Below, piece after piece: positions 1 through 8,402 of a DNA stretch of 64,000 nucleotides. Source of the stretch: Bifidobacterium stellenboschense. GTDB taxonomy: Bacteria > Actinomycetota > Actinomycetes > Actinomycetales > Bifidobacteriaceae. Position numbers and translations under genes: made by a program. Every line of letters begins with the position of its first letter. The first letter of the stretch is position 1. The notes beneath the pieces were generated by a model. It ran no database searches. It had not been told where the DNA came from and saw only the letters and a program-made list of their open reading frames with translations. The stretch spans positions 26,714 to 90,713 of the forward strand of contig NZ_JGZP01000007.1 of the NCBI RefSeq assembly GCF_000741785.1, written 5' to 3'.

Positions 1-47
1 TGAGGAAACCGTCGCGGCTCTGGTCTTTCCAAGGTTCGACGGCGACA

Positions 48-2255
48 ATGAACGGTTGTATGTCACACGGAACCGAGCGTATGGGTGAGTCAAGCAGTAT
101 GAATCAGGAATCACACGCCAAGATCGGGCATGATGCCGCGCAGACCGCATCTGACGGGACGGCCTCGAACGCATCTGGCGCATCTGGCGCATCCACGGCG
201 TCCGCGTCCGCGGCGCCCGACCGCCCGGGACGGCGCCCGCATCCCGGACTGCCCGAGCCGCGGCCGTTCCCCGGCTGGCTGTACGCTGTGCTGTTCCTCG
301 TCTTCGACGTCGCCGCGGTCGCGATTCTCGAGGTCGGCGTCAGCCTCGGCGCCTCCTCGCGCGTGACCCTGTCCAGCCCGGAGGTCGGCTGGGATTTCGT
401 CGGCAAGATGTTCAACGCCCGGGAGCCCAACTTCGTGTTCCTGCTCAACATCCTGCTCGTCGGCGTGCTCTACCTCGCGCTGCTCATGATCTTCAACCGG
501 TTCTGGATCGCCACGCCGGTGCTGGTGGCCGCGGCGATCGTCGTCGCCGTCATCGAGCATTTCAAGATTTCGATCCGTTACGAGGCCGTGCTGCCTTCCG
601 ACCTGAACTTCCTCAAGGCGGACGCCGGCAACCTCATGGGCTTCATGCCGGCCGGCGCGCATTGGGTGATCCTCGCCGCCGTCGCCGTGTTCGCCGTGTT
701 CGTCGCCGTGTTCGTCGCGCTCAACCACATCGACGCGCGCCACGGCAGGCTGTTCCGCGGCTCCGACCGCCAGGCCCGATCCGTGGACGCGGTCGCGCGT
801 CTGCTGCTCGTGCTCGTGCCCGGCCTGTTCTTCGGCCTGTACGCGATGCAGGTGAGCACCGTCGGCAGCTGGGCGAAGAACCTCGCCACCGTGATGGGCG
901 ACAAGCCGTCCATGTGGGATTCCGTGTACGACGCGCAGCGCAACGGCCCGCTCGTCGCGTTCATGCGCCAGGTCAACCCCAAGGTGATGGACAAGCCGTC
1001 CGAATACTCCGAGGAGACGATGCAGCAGGTCGCCCAACGCTACCGGAAGGCCGCCGCGAAGATCAACGCCACGCGTAGCAACAACCTCACCGACTCGACC
1101 GTCATCTACGTGCTGTCCGAATCCTTCTCCGACACGTCGCGCGTGCCCGGACTCAAAGTCAACAAGGATTCGATGCCGAACATCCGCTCGATCAAAGAGA
1201 ACACCACCTCCGGCCTCATGCTCTCCTCCGGCTACGGCGGCGGCACCGCGAACCTCGAATACATGGGGCTCACCGGCCTGTCGATGGCGAACTTCGACTC
1301 GTCGCTGACGAGCCCCTACCAGCAGCTCGTCCCCGGCGAGCACTGGACGCCCACGATCAACCAGATGTGGGGCGCTCCGAAGAACTCGATCGGCCTGCAC
1401 CCGTACGAATCCTCCATGTACTCGCGCGCCACCAACTACAAGAAGTTCGGCTTCTCCCACTTCTACACGCTCACCGGTCCGGACGTCATCTCCCATCAGG
1501 ACAAGATCGACGAGAGCCCCTACGTCTCCGACGCCGCCACCTACCAGAGCACGCTGGAGGAGGTGAGGAAGACCAAGACCAACCAGTTCCTGCAGGTCAT
1601 CACCATGCAGAACCACATGCCCTACCACGAGTGGTACAAGGACAACGACTTCACCGCCGAATCCACCACCGGCACGCCGCTCGGCAAGGACGAGCAGGAA
1701 TCCATCGAGACCTACCAGAAGGGCCAGGCGATCACCGACGAGGCGACCGCCGACTTCCTCGACCAGCTCGACGCGATCGACAAGCCGGTCACCGTGGTCT
1801 TCTACGGCGACCATCTGCCCGGCATCTACTCGTCCGCCAGCGAGGACGACGACAACTCGCTCGCCCTCCACCTGACCGACTACTTCATCTGGTCGAACAA
1901 GGCCTCCAGCACGCAGGGCGTGAAGATCGACAACGCCGACTACTCGTCGCCGAACTTCTTCGTCGCGCAGGCCGCCGAACACATGGACGCCAAGGTGTCG
2001 CCGTACCTCGCGTTCCTCACGCTCATGCACCAGCACGTCTCCGCCATGGAGCCGCCGGTCGTCAACAAGATCCAAGGCTGGGACCGCATCCCCGAAGGCC
2101 AGGCGATCTACCTCGACAACGCGGGCAAGCCGATGGCCGCAAGCGACTTCGACGAGGAGACGAAACAGCTGCTGGAGGACTACAAGCTCATCCAGTACGA
2201 CATCACCGACGGCCACAACTATCTCAAGGACACGGATTTCCTCACACTGCCGTAA
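48..2255 (+). CDS. LTA synthase family membrane sulfatase-fold protein (phosphoglycerol transferase-like)
   Basis: Encodes about 735 residues. A Ser/Ala/Pro-rich cytoplasmic N-terminus is followed by hydrophobic segments at roughly residues 75-100, 125-150, 155-175, 205-230 and 245-270, then a large extracytoplasmic alkaline-phosphatase/sulfatase domain. The sequence GGGTANLEYMGLTG fits the catalytic-threonine region of LtaS/MdoB enzymes, and VVFYGDHLPG gives the metal-binding Asp-His. By family it would move glycerol-phosphate from phosphatidylglycerol onto a glycolipid or periplasmic glycan at the outer membrane face; the exact substrate is unknown. Several ATG codons lie close together (48, 60, 81, 99) without a strong ribosome site, so the start is uncertain. 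The next gene follows after 23 bases. Confidence 0.85.
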   Translation: MNGCMSHGTERMGESSSMNQESHAKIGHDAAQTASDGTASNASGASGASTASASAAPDRPGRRPHPGLPEPRPFPGWLYAVLFLVFDVAAVAILEVGVSLGASSRVTLSSPEVGWDFVGKMFNAREPNFVFLLNILLVGVLYLALLMIFNRFWIATPVLVAAAIVVAVIEHFKISIRYEAVLPSDLNFLKADAGNLMGFMPAGAHWVILAAVAVFAVFVAVFVALNHIDARHGRLFRGSDRQARSVDAVARLLLVLVPGLFFGLYAMQVSTVGSWAKNLATVMGDKPSMWDSVYDAQRNGPLVAFMRQVNPKVMDKPSEYSEETMQQVAQRYRKAAAKINATRSNNLTDSTVIYVLSESFSDTSRVPGLKVNKDSMPNIRSIKENTTSGLMLSSGYGGGTANLEYMGLTGLSMANFDSSLTSPYQQLVPGEHWTPTINQMWGAPKNSIGLHPYESSMYSRATNYKKFGFSHFYTLTGPDVISHQDKIDESPYVSDAATYQSTLEEVRKTKTNQFLQVITMQNHMPYHEWYKDNDFTAESTTGTPLGKDEQESIETYQKGQAITDEATADFLDQLDAIDKPVTVVFYGDHLPGIYSSASEDDDNSLALHLTDYFIWSNKASSTQGVKIDNADYSSPNFFVAQAAEHMDAKVSPYLAFLTLMHQHVSAMEPPVVNKIQGWDRIPEGQAIYLDNAGKPMAASDFDEETKQLLEDYKLIQYDITDGHNYLKDTDFLTLP

Positions 2256-2278
2256 AGCGGACACGTAAGGGGGCTTTC

Positions 2279-3847
2279 ATGACCGACGGCGCCATGACCG
2301 GCGGCATCGACGACGGCATCGGCGACGCCATCGCCGCGACGTTCACGCGGCTCAGGACCACCTATGATTCCGGCCGCACACGCCCGCACGCATGGCGGCG
2401 CGCGCAGCTCGACGCGCTGCGCCGCATGCTGCGCGAGCATCGCGACGATTTCGCCGAAGCGGTCCACGCCGATCTCGGCAAACCGGTGGCCGAGACGATG
2501 CTCACCGAGCTCGATCTCGTCGCCGCCGAAGCCCGGTTCGCACGCGACCGGATCGGCCTGTGGACGCGTCGCAAGCCGGTCGTGATGCCGTTGGCGCTGC
2601 AGCCCGCGGCCGGCTGGACCGTCGCCGAACCGAAGGGCGTCGTGCTCGTCATCGCGCCATGGAACTATCCGGTGCTGCTCACGCTCGAACCGTTGGCCGA
2701 CGCGCTCGCCGCCGGCAACGCGGTCTGCGTCAAACCGTCCGAACTCGCGCCGCGCACGTCGGCGTTGCTCGCGCGGCTGATCCCACGCTATCTCGATCCG
2801 GACGCGGTCGCCGTGGTCGAAGGCGGGGCGGGGGAGACCGGCGCATTGCTCGCGCATCCGTTCGACCACGTGTTCTACACGGGCGGCGAGCGTGTGGGCC
2901 GTATCGTCATGAAGGCGGCAGCCGAGCACCTGACGCCGGTCACATTGGAACTCGGCGGCAAATCGCCGGTCTTCGTCGATGGCACGGCCGATCTCGCCGT
3001 GGCGGCGCGGCGCATCGCATGGGGACGGTTCACGAACGCCGGTCAGACGTGTGTGGCCCCCGACTATGTGCTCGCCACGCCGGACGTGGCGGAGGCGCTG
3101 GCGGAGCGCATCGCCGTCGCCATCCGCGAGTTCTACGGGGACGATCCGCGCTGTTCGCCCGACTATGGGCGCATCGTCAACGTGCGTCACGTCGAGCGGC
3201 TGCGCGGGCTGTTGCCCGCGGCCGCCGCGTCGACCGCCGCTCCGGCAGGTCCGGCGCGTCCGACGTCGTCGTTGATCAGGGTGGCGTCCGTGTTCGGCGC
3301 CGTTTCGGATATGGTGCGCCGCCGTCTCGGCTCGTCCGGCGGCGGACCCGCGCCGGACGCGGCCGGACGCGTGGTGTGCGGCGGCGTGGTCGACCGTGCG
3401 GCGCGGTACGTCGCGCCCACCGTGCTGTTCGGCACGTCGCCGGACGCGCCGGTGATGCGCGAGGAGATTTTCGGTCCGATTCTGCCGGTCCTGGTCGTGC
3501 GTGACGCGGATGCGGCGATTCGGTTCGTGAACGCCCGTCCGCGTCCGCTCGCCGCGTACGTGTTCTCACGGGATCGTGCGACGCGGCTCGCCTTCGAGCG
3601 GCGTACTTCGTCCGGCGCGTTGGGGTTCGGCCTGCCGTTGGGGCATCTTCTGTCCGCGCGCCTGCCGTTCGGCGGCGTGGGCGCGTCCGGCATGGGTGCC
3701 TACCATGGCAAGGCCGGGTTCGACACGTTCAGCCACGTCAAGACGGTGACGGTGAAGCCGGAGCGTCCGGACACGCTGCGGCTGGTCTATCCGCCGTTCG
3801 ACGCGATGACGCGAGGCGTCGTCGACGTGCTGCGACGATTGAGTTGA
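2279..3847 (+). CDS. NAD(P)-dependent aldehyde dehydrogenase
   Basis: Encodes 522 residues of the aldehyde dehydrogenase superfamily, oxidising an aldehyde to the acid. Visible are the cofactor-loop sequence VIAPWNYPVLL, the general-base glutamate in LELGGKSP (about residue 223) and the catalytic cysteine in NAGQTCVAP (about residue 257). The C-terminal LPFGGVGASGMGAYHGK matches class 3-type enzymes for fatty or aromatic aldehydes. It is longer than the usual 450-480 residues because of an Ala/Arg/Gly-rich insertion at about residues 315-375, between the catalytic domain and APTVLFG. The ATG at 2279 is chosen because AAGGGGGC lies just upstream. The open frame extends further upstream, but that part overlaps the preceding gene. 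Probably co-transcribed with it. Confidence 0.88.
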   Translation: MTDGAMTGGIDDGIGDAIAATFTRLRTTYDSGRTRPHAWRRAQLDALRRMLREHRDDFAEAVHADLGKPVAETMLTELDLVAAEARFARDRIGLWTRRKPVVMPLALQPAAGWTVAEPKGVVLVIAPWNYPVLLTLEPLADALAAGNAVCVKPSELAPRTSALLARLIPRYLDPDAVAVVEGGAGETGALLAHPFDHVFYTGGERVGRIVMKAAAEHLTPVTLELGGKSPVFVDGTADLAVAARRIAWGRFTNAGQTCVAPDYVLATPDVAEALAERIAVAIREFYGDDPRCSPDYGRIVNVRHVERLRGLLPAAAASTAAPAGPARPTSSLIRVASVFGAVSDMVRRRLGSSGGGPAPDAAGRVVCGGVVDRAARYVAPTVLFGTSPDAPVMREEIFGPILPVLVVRDADAAIRFVNARPRPLAAYVFSRDRATRLAFERRTSSGALGFGLPLGHLLSARLPFGGVGASGMGAYHGKAGFDTFSHVKTVTVKPERPDTLRLVYPPFDAMTRGVVDVLRRLS

Positions 3848-3862
3848 TTGATTGGCTGTTTT

Positions 3863-3907
3863 CCGTAAAAAACGCCGCTGAGCGCTACTCAGCGGCGTTT
3901 TTTACGG
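3863..3907. terminator. Bidirectional intrinsic terminator
   Basis: A perfect 20-bp inverted repeat (3863-3882 and 3888-3907) with a 5-base loop. The stem contains an A-run on one side and a T-run on the other, so it can end transcription of the aldehyde dehydrogenase from the left and of the purF-purM-purD unit from the right. Confidence 0.9.
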
Positions 3908-3942
3908 AGATACGTCTATCCGGGCTGAACGTGGGACGATGC

Positions 3943-4014
3943 GTGTGGTAGCAAGGCGCGGAACATGAAGGCGTACGAAGGTACGTCGAGTCTCCCGCAA
4001 CGCTGCTAACACAC
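3943..4014 (-). ncRNA. Structured repeat element, copy 1, in the purD 3' region
   Basis: Shares three blocks with the element at 4035-4142, all displaced by exactly 110 bp: GCAAGGCGC (3951), a 23-base hairpin core at 3967-3989 whose arms are CGTAC and GTACG, and GCAACGC (3997). The outer arms GTGTGGTAGCA and TGCTAACACAC (4004-4014) pair with one mismatch. It lies between the purD stop and the terminator, so it would be part of the purD transcript. Function unknown; calling it RNA rather than a DNA repeat is inference. Confidence 0.45.
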
Positions 4015-4034
4015 CATCGTCACGCGTTCAGGTT

Positions 4035-4142
4035 CCTGAAGTGAGGAAGGTGGTGCAGCTGCAAGGCGCACCGAGGGAAGGCGTACGAAGGTACGTCGAC
4101 CGAGGAGCAACGCCGCAGATGCGGCGCATTCCTCACTTCAGG
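4035..4142 (-). ncRNA. Structured repeat element, copy 2, overlapping the purD stop
   Basis: A 108-base segment closed by a perfect 14-bp inverted repeat (4035-4048 with 4129-4142). Inside are a GCCGCAGATGCGGC hairpin (4112-4125), the shared CGTAC/GTACG hairpin (4077-4099) and TGCAGCTGCA (4054-4063). This gives a multi-branched fold. The purD stop codon (4133-4135) sits in the closing stem. No match to a known RNA family is recognised by eye. Confidence 0.5.
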
Positions 4143-5401
4143 GCTTTGAAACCGATGTCGTGGCGATAGAACATGCCTTCGGTGGGCAGCGCGTCGATGA
4201 CCGCGTACACCTTGTCCTGCGCGTCCTTGATGGTGGGCGCGGAGGTTTCGACGAAGAGGACGCGGCCGGAGGAGGCGACGAGCTCGCCGTTCTCGTCCTT
4301 GGCGACGCCGGCGTAGTAGACGTGGGAGTCCTCGTCGACGGGGATGGTGGGGATCTTCGCGCCCTTGACGACGTTGGTCGGGTAGCCGTCGGAGGCGAGG
4401 ACGACGCCGAGGGTGACGCGGTCGTCGTCCCACGTGAACTCGGGGGTTTCGCCGTCGAGGATCGCGCTGATGCCGGCGGCCAGGTCGGAGGTGAGCTTCG
4501 GGAGGACGACTTCGGTCTCGGGGTCGCCGAAGCGGGCGTTGAATTCGATGACCTTCGGTCCCTCGGCGGTGGCGATGAGGCCCGCGTAGAGGATGCCGGT
4601 GAACGGCGTGCCCTCGTCGGCCATGGCCTGCACGGTGGGGCGCACGATGGTCTCGATGGCCTCGTCGACGACGGTCTGCGGGATCTGCGGCACGGGGCTG
4701 TAGGCGCCCATGCCGCCCGTGTTCGGGCCCTTGTCGTCGTCGTAGGCGCGCTTGTGGTCCTGGGAGATCGGCATCGGCCAGAACTCGGTGCCGTTGACGA
4801 AGCTCATCAGGGAGAATTCCTGGCCTTCGAGGAAGTCCTCGATGACGACCTTGGCGCCGGCGTTGCCGAAACGGTGGTCGATGAAGATGTCGTCGAGCGC
4901 GGCGACGGCGGTTTCGACGTCCATGGCGACGGTGACGCCCTTGCCGGCGGCCAGACCGTCGGCCTTGACGACGATCGGCGCGCCGTGTTCGCGCACGTAG
5001 GCGACGGCCGGTTCGAGCGTGTCGAAGGTCGCGTACTTGGCGGTGGGGATGCCGTGGCGTTCCATGAGCTGCTTGGCGAAGTCCTTGGAGCCTTCGATCT
5101 GGGCGGCGGCCTTGTTCGGGCCGAACGCCTTGAGGCCGGCGGCGGCGAAGTCGTCGACGAGGCCGTCGATGAGCGGCACTTCGGGGCCGACGAACGCCCA
5201 GTCGTAGCCGTTGTCCTTCATGAAGTCGATGAGCGCCGCGTGGTTCGACTCGTCGATGTGCGAGGTGCGGATGCCGTCGAGCTCCATGCCCGGGTTGCCG
5301 GGGGCGACGGTCACCTCCTCGACGCTGCCGCCGCGCTGGAGCGCGTGGGCGATGGCGTGCTCGCGCGCGCCGGAACCGATGACCAGAACCTTCTGACCCA
5401 T
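4133..5401 (-). CDS. purD: Phosphoribosylamine-glycine ligase (GAR synthetase)
   Basis: Second step of de novo purine synthesis: ATP-dependent joining of glycine to phosphoribosylamine. The N-terminus MGQKVLVIGSGAREHAIAHA is the standard PurD start, with GPEVPLIDGLVDD, the ATP-grasp region VVKADGLAAGKGVTVA and the metal/nucleotide site FNARFGDPETEVVLP following. Length about 422 residues, normal for the family. A TTG codon 18 bases upstream is rejected because the Shine-Dalgarno sequence AAAGGACA lies between it and the ATG at 5401. It follows purM by 59 bases and is the last gene of the purF-purM-purD unit. Confidence 0.96.
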   Translation of the reverse strand: MGQKVLVIGSGAREHAIAHALQRGGSVEEVTVAPGNPGMELDGIRTSHIDESNHAALIDFMKDNGYDWAFVGPEVPLIDGLVDDFAAAGLKAFGPNKAAAQIEGSKDFAKQLMERHGIPTAKYATFDTLEPAVAYVREHGAPIVVKADGLAAGKGVTVAMDVETAVAALDDIFIDHRFGNAGAKVVIEDFLEGQEFSLMSFVNGTEFWPMPISQDHKRAYDDDKGPNTGGMGAYSPVPQIPQTVVDEAIETIVRPTVQAMADEGTPFTGILYAGLIATAEGPKVIEFNARFGDPETEVVLPKLTSDLAAGISAILDGETPEFTWDDDRVTLGVVLASDGYPTNVVKGAKIPTIPVDEDSHVYYAGVAKDENGELVASSGRVLFVETSAPTIKDAQDKVYAVIDALPTEGMFYRHDIGFKALK

Positions 5402-5423
5402 TGCGTGTTGTCCTTTCAATCCA

Positions 5424-5445
5424 AAGCCCCCGCTGGCGGGGGCTT
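5424..5445. repeat. GC-rich hairpin between purM and purD
   Basis: Two perfect 10-bp arms (AAGCCCCCGC and GCGGGGGCTT) with a 2-base centre. It is the first hairpin of the dispersed two-hairpin family found throughout the window, without the second hairpin. It may act as an mRNA stability hairpin between the two genes. Confidence 0.7.
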
Positions 5446-5460
5446 CATGAAGCGTGAATG

Positions 5461-6498
5461 TTACTTGAGCGCGATCTGCGTGCCGTCGGCGTCCTCGACG
5501 ATCTCGCCGATGCGGTAGCCGGCCTCGCCGTTGGCCTCGAGCAGCTTGATGGTCTCGTCGGCGCGCTCGGCGGGGACGGCGAGCACCATGCCGATACCCA
5601 TGTTGAAGATGTTGTACATCTCCATGTGGTCGATCTCGCCGGCCTTCTCCAGCACGTCGAAGATCGGCAGCACGGGCCAGGAGCCGAGCTTGATCTCAGC
5701 GGCGAGGCCGTCGGGGATCATGCGCGGCACGTTCTCGATGAAGCCGCCGCCGGTGATGTGCGCGACGCCCTTGACGACGCCCGCCTCGAACAGGGGCTTG
5801 AGGGCCTTCACGTAGATCTTGGTGGGGGTGAGGAGCACGTCGCCGAGCTTCGCGCCGCCGAGCTCGTCCAGTTCGGTGTCGACGGTGTAGCCGGCCTGCT
5901 CGAACAGGGCCTTGCGCACGAGGGAGAAGCCGTTGGAGTGGATGCCGGTGGACGGCAGGCCGATGAGCACGTCGCCCTTGGTGATGCCGGAGCCGTCGAC
6001 GATCTTCGACTTCTCGGCCACGCCGACCGCGAAGCCGGCGAGATCGTACTCGTCCTCGTCGTACATGCCGGGCATTTCGGCGGTCTCGCCGCCGATCAGG
6101 CCGCTTCCGGCCTGCACGCAGCCGTCGGCCACGCCGGCGACGACCTGCTCGAGCAGGGCCGGATCGTTCTTGCCGCAGGCGATGTAGTCGAGGAAGAACA
6201 GCGGTTCGGCGCCCTGGGCGGCGATGTCGTTGACGCACATGGCGACGCAGTCGACGCCGATGGTGTCGTGCTTGCCGACCATCTTGGCGACGACGAGCTT
6301 GGTGCCCACGCCGTCGGTGCCGGAGATGAGCACCGGCTCCTTGTAGCCGAGGGAGGCGAGGTCGAACAGGCCGCCGAAGCCGCCGATGCCGCCGACCACG
6401 CCGGGGCGGTTCGTGCGGGCGACGTGCGACTTGATGCGCTTGACGACTTCGTAGCCGGCTTCGACGCTCACGCCGGCGTTCTCATATGCTTTGGGCAT
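5461..6498 (-). CDS. purM: Phosphoribosylformylglycinamidine cyclo-ligase (AIR synthetase)
   Basis: Converts FGAM to AIR in purine synthesis using ATP. 345 residues, usual length. Family signatures are visible: the start [17 protein letters not shown], then [51 protein letters not shown] and [14 protein letters not shown]. The ATG start has AAAGGCC upstream. It lies between purF and purD on the same strand; the purF-purM gap (about 157 bases) carries two copies of the two-hairpin repeat. Confidence 0.96.
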   Translation of the reverse strand: MPKAYENAGVSVEAGYEVVKRIKSHVARTNRPGVVGGIGGFGGLFDLASLGYKEPVLISGTDGVGTKLVVAKMVGKHDTIGVDCVAMCVNDIAAQGAEPLFFLDYIACGKNDPALLEQVVAGVADGCVQAGSGLIGGETAEMPGMYDEDEYDLAGFAVGVAEKSKIVDGSGITKGDVLIGLPSTGIHSNGFSLVRKALFEQAGYTVDTELDELGGAKLGDVLLTPTKIYVKALKPLFEAGVVKGVAHITGGGFIENVPRMIPDGLAAEIKLGSWPVLPIFDVLEKAGEIDHMEMYNIFNMGIGMVLAVPAERADETIKLLEANGEAGYRIGEIVEDADGTQIALK

Positions 6499-6527
6499 TG
6501 GGTTGGGCCTTTCTGATGTGGTGTGCC

Positions 6528-6637
6528 GCTCCCGCTGGCGGGAGCTGTCGGCATAGCCGACTGGGGGTTGGTCGTTGGTGGTGCCGCTCCCGCTGGCGGG
6601 AGCTGTCGGCGGGAGCCGACTGAGGGTGGTCTTGCCG
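6528..6637 (+). repeat. Two copies of the two-hairpin element between purF and purM
   Basis: Two adjacent units, each a constant hairpin (GCTCCCGC/GCGGGAGC) followed by a second hairpin of the form GTCGGC...GCCGAC and a tail close to TGGGGGTTGGTC or TGAGGGTGGTC. The second hairpin loop differs between copies. Located inside the purine transcription unit. Confidence 0.85.
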
Positions 6638-6655
6638 AGGAGGCTCCTTCAGCCG

Positions 6656-8164
6656 TCATTCCGCGTCGGGCTGCACGGTGTACTCGTTGCCGATGTACTT
6701 GCTCTTGTACAGCGCGAACTCGGGCAGGCGCACGCGGTCCTCGGGGGTGAGGGACTTGAGGAAGTCCTCCTCGTAGTCGTCGAGCGCGGTCGGGTAGTCG
6801 CCGTTGAAGTAGGCGACGCACAGGCCGCCGTACGGGGCGTCCGCGCCGAGGCCGATCGATTCGACCAGACCGTCGAGCGACAGGAACGCGAGCGAGTCGG
6901 CGCCGATGTACTCGCGAATCTCCTCGACCGACTTGTGGCCGGCGATGAGCTCGCGCGTGGTGGAGATGTCGATGCCGTAGAAGCACGGGTACTTGAGCGG
7001 CGGCGAGCTGATGCGCATGTGCACCTCGGCCGCGCCGGCCTCCTTGAGCAGCTGCACGATGCGCTTCGACGTGGTGCCGCGCACGATCGAATCGTCGATG
7101 ACGACGACGCGCTTGCCCTTGACGACGCTGCGCACGGCGGAGAGCTTCATGCGCACGCCCTGCTCGCGCAGCTCCTGCGTCGGCTGGATGAACGTGCGGG
7201 CCACGTACTGGTTCTTGATGAGGCCCATCTCGTTGGGCAGTCCCGCGGCCTCCGCGTAGCCGGACGCGGCGGACAGCGAGGAGTTCGGCACGCCGATGAC
7301 CATGTCGGCGTCCACGCCGGATTCGGCGGCGAGGCGCGCGCCCATGCGCTTGCGGGCGGAGTGGACGTTCACTCCGTAGATGTCGGAGTCGGGGCGGGCG
7401 AAGTAGATGAACTCCATCGAGCAGATCGCGAGCTGCGTGTTGTTCGTGTACTGGACGATGCGGTAGCCGTGCTCGTTGACGACGACGATCTCGCCCGGGC
7501 GGATGTTGCGCACGAGTTCGGCGCCGACCACGTCGAGCGCGCAGGTCTCGGAGGCGAGCACGTAGGCGCCGTTCTTCATCTTGCCGAGGGAGAGCGGGCG
7601 GAAGCCGTTCGGATCGAGCGCGCCGATCATCGCGTCCTCGGTCATGAGCAGGTAGGCGAAGCCGCCGTGGACGGTGTTGAGCGCCTCCTTGAGCTTGTCC
7701 ATGAAGGTGCGCTGCATGGAGCGGCGGATGAGGTGCATGAGCACTTCGGTGTCCGAGTTGGAGTGGAAGATCGCGCCCTCGTCCTCCAGCTTGCGGCGCA
7801 GGGACGGGCAGTTGGTGAGGTTGCCGTTGTGGCACAGGGCCACGTCGCCGTCGTGGAAGCGGAAGATGAACGGCTGGATGTTGTCCGTCGTGCCGGAGCC
7901 GGCGGTCGCGTAGCGCACGTGGCCGATCGCGCGGTCGCCCTTGAGGCGTTCGATCTCGCGTTCGTCGCCGAAGACCTGGGTCAGCAGGCCCAGGCCGCGG
8001 TGTCCGGTGAGGTGGCCGTTGTCGTTCGCGACGATGCCGGCGCCCTCCTGGCCGCGATGCTGCAGCGCGTGCAATCCGAAATAGGTGAGTCGTGCGGCGT
8101 CGGGGTGTCCCCATACGCCGAAGATGCCACATTCCTCATGAATGTCTTCGAGTTCAGCCGACAA
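6656..8164 (-). CDS. purF: Amidophosphoribosyltransferase
   Basis: First committed step of purine synthesis: PRPP plus glutamine to phosphoribosylamine. The N-terminal nucleophile cysteine lies in [15 protein letters not shown], so a short propeptide is removed as in B. subtilis-type enzymes. The glutaminase domain has [16 protein letters not shown], and the PRPP loop is [14 protein letters not shown]. Cysteines in AICSMEF, YPCFYG and GLCVAY sit where the Fe-S ligands of B. subtilis PurF lie, but the second cysteine expected near the last site appears to be tyrosine. The TTG at 8164 is preferred over the TTG at 8182, because AAGGAG lies between them at good spacing. First gene of the purF-purM-purD unit. 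Confidence 0.95.
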   Translation of the reverse strand: MSAELEDIHEECGIFGVWGHPDAARLTYFGLHALQHRGQEGAGIVANDNGHLTGHRGLGLLTQVFGDEREIERLKGDRAIGHVRYATAGSGTTDNIQPFIFRFHDGDVALCHNGNLTNCPSLRRKLEDEGAIFHSNSDTEVLMHLIRRSMQRTFMDKLKEALNTVHGGFAYLLMTEDAMIGALDPNGFRPLSLGKMKNGAYVLASETCALDVVGAELVRNIRPGEIVVVNEHGYRIVQYTNNTQLAICSMEFIYFARPDSDIYGVNVHSARKRMGARLAAESGVDADMVIGVPNSSLSAASGYAEAAGLPNEMGLIKNQYVARTFIQPTQELREQGVRMKLSAVRSVVKGKRVVVIDDSIVRGTTSKRIVQLLKEAGAAEVHMRISSPPLKYPCFYGIDISTTRELIAGHKSVEEIREYIGADSLAFLSLDGLVESIGLGADAPYGGLCVAYFNGDYPTALDDYEEDFLKSLTPEDRVRLPEFALYKSKYIGNEYTVQPDAE

Positions 8165-8218
8165 GCCAAAGCTCCTTTTCAAACGTGGTCAGACATGGAG
8201 TTCACTACCTGTTCACCC

Positions 8219-8237
8219 TACCAATCGCCGGCTACAT
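8219..8237 (-). promoter_or_regulatory. Shared purine promoter/operator motif (purF copy)
   Basis: The 19-base sequence TACCAATCGCCGGCTACAT (plus-strand reading) is identical to one upstream of purC at 23356-23374. On the minus strand each copy runs directly into a TANNNT hexamer (TAGGGT here, TACCCT at purC) that could be the -10 box. It lies 55-73 bases before the purF start. Identity over 19 bases upstream of two purine units is direct observation; regulator identity is unknown. Confidence 0.65.
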
Positions 8238-8318
8238 CATGGCGGCGCGTCGCGGCCGTGTCCGTCCCGCTATGTGGGCGTTTCCGGGGGCGGCGCGCGG
8301 GCGCGACACACGAAAGTA

Positions 8319-8330
8319 GAACAGACGTTC
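8319..8330 (+). promoter_or_regulatory. LexA/SOS box 1
   Basis: AGAACAGACGTTCGA contains the GAAC-N4-GTTC core typical of actinobacterial/Gram-positive LexA sites. It is 10 bases upstream of a TATGAT hexamer (8341-8346), a plausible -10 box, so a bound repressor would block the polymerase gene promoter. Confidence 0.75.
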
Positions 8331-8370
8331 GATTGTTTGATATGATGATGGCGTTGCGTGATGATTGTCC

Positions 8371-8382
8371 GAACGTTTGTTT
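8371..8382 (+). promoter_or_regulatory. LexA/SOS box 2 (one half weaker)
   Basis: CGAACGTTTGTTTGA matches GAAC-N4-GTTC with one change (GTTT) and lies between the -10 candidate and the ribosome site GGGAGGTGG of the polymerase gene. Confidence 0.6.
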
Positions 8383-8402
8383 GATGATGGGAGGTGGTGG
8401 CG

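Noticed and set aside
111..2264. Long minus-strand open frame opposite the LTA synthase-like gene
   Set aside because: Arg/Val/His-rich translation typical of the antisense of high-GC coding DNA; no ribosome site or motif. The same applies to the long frames opposite purL, carB, fusA, the RM gene and purD.
3943..4142. Integron attC sites
   Set aside because: Inverted outer arms are present, but the GTTRRRY/RYYYAAC core pair at the correct ends is not, and there is no integrase.
5423..5445. Transcription terminator between purM and purD
   Set aside because: No T-run follows on the minus strand, and it matches the dispersed hairpin family; purD is probably still in the same transcript.
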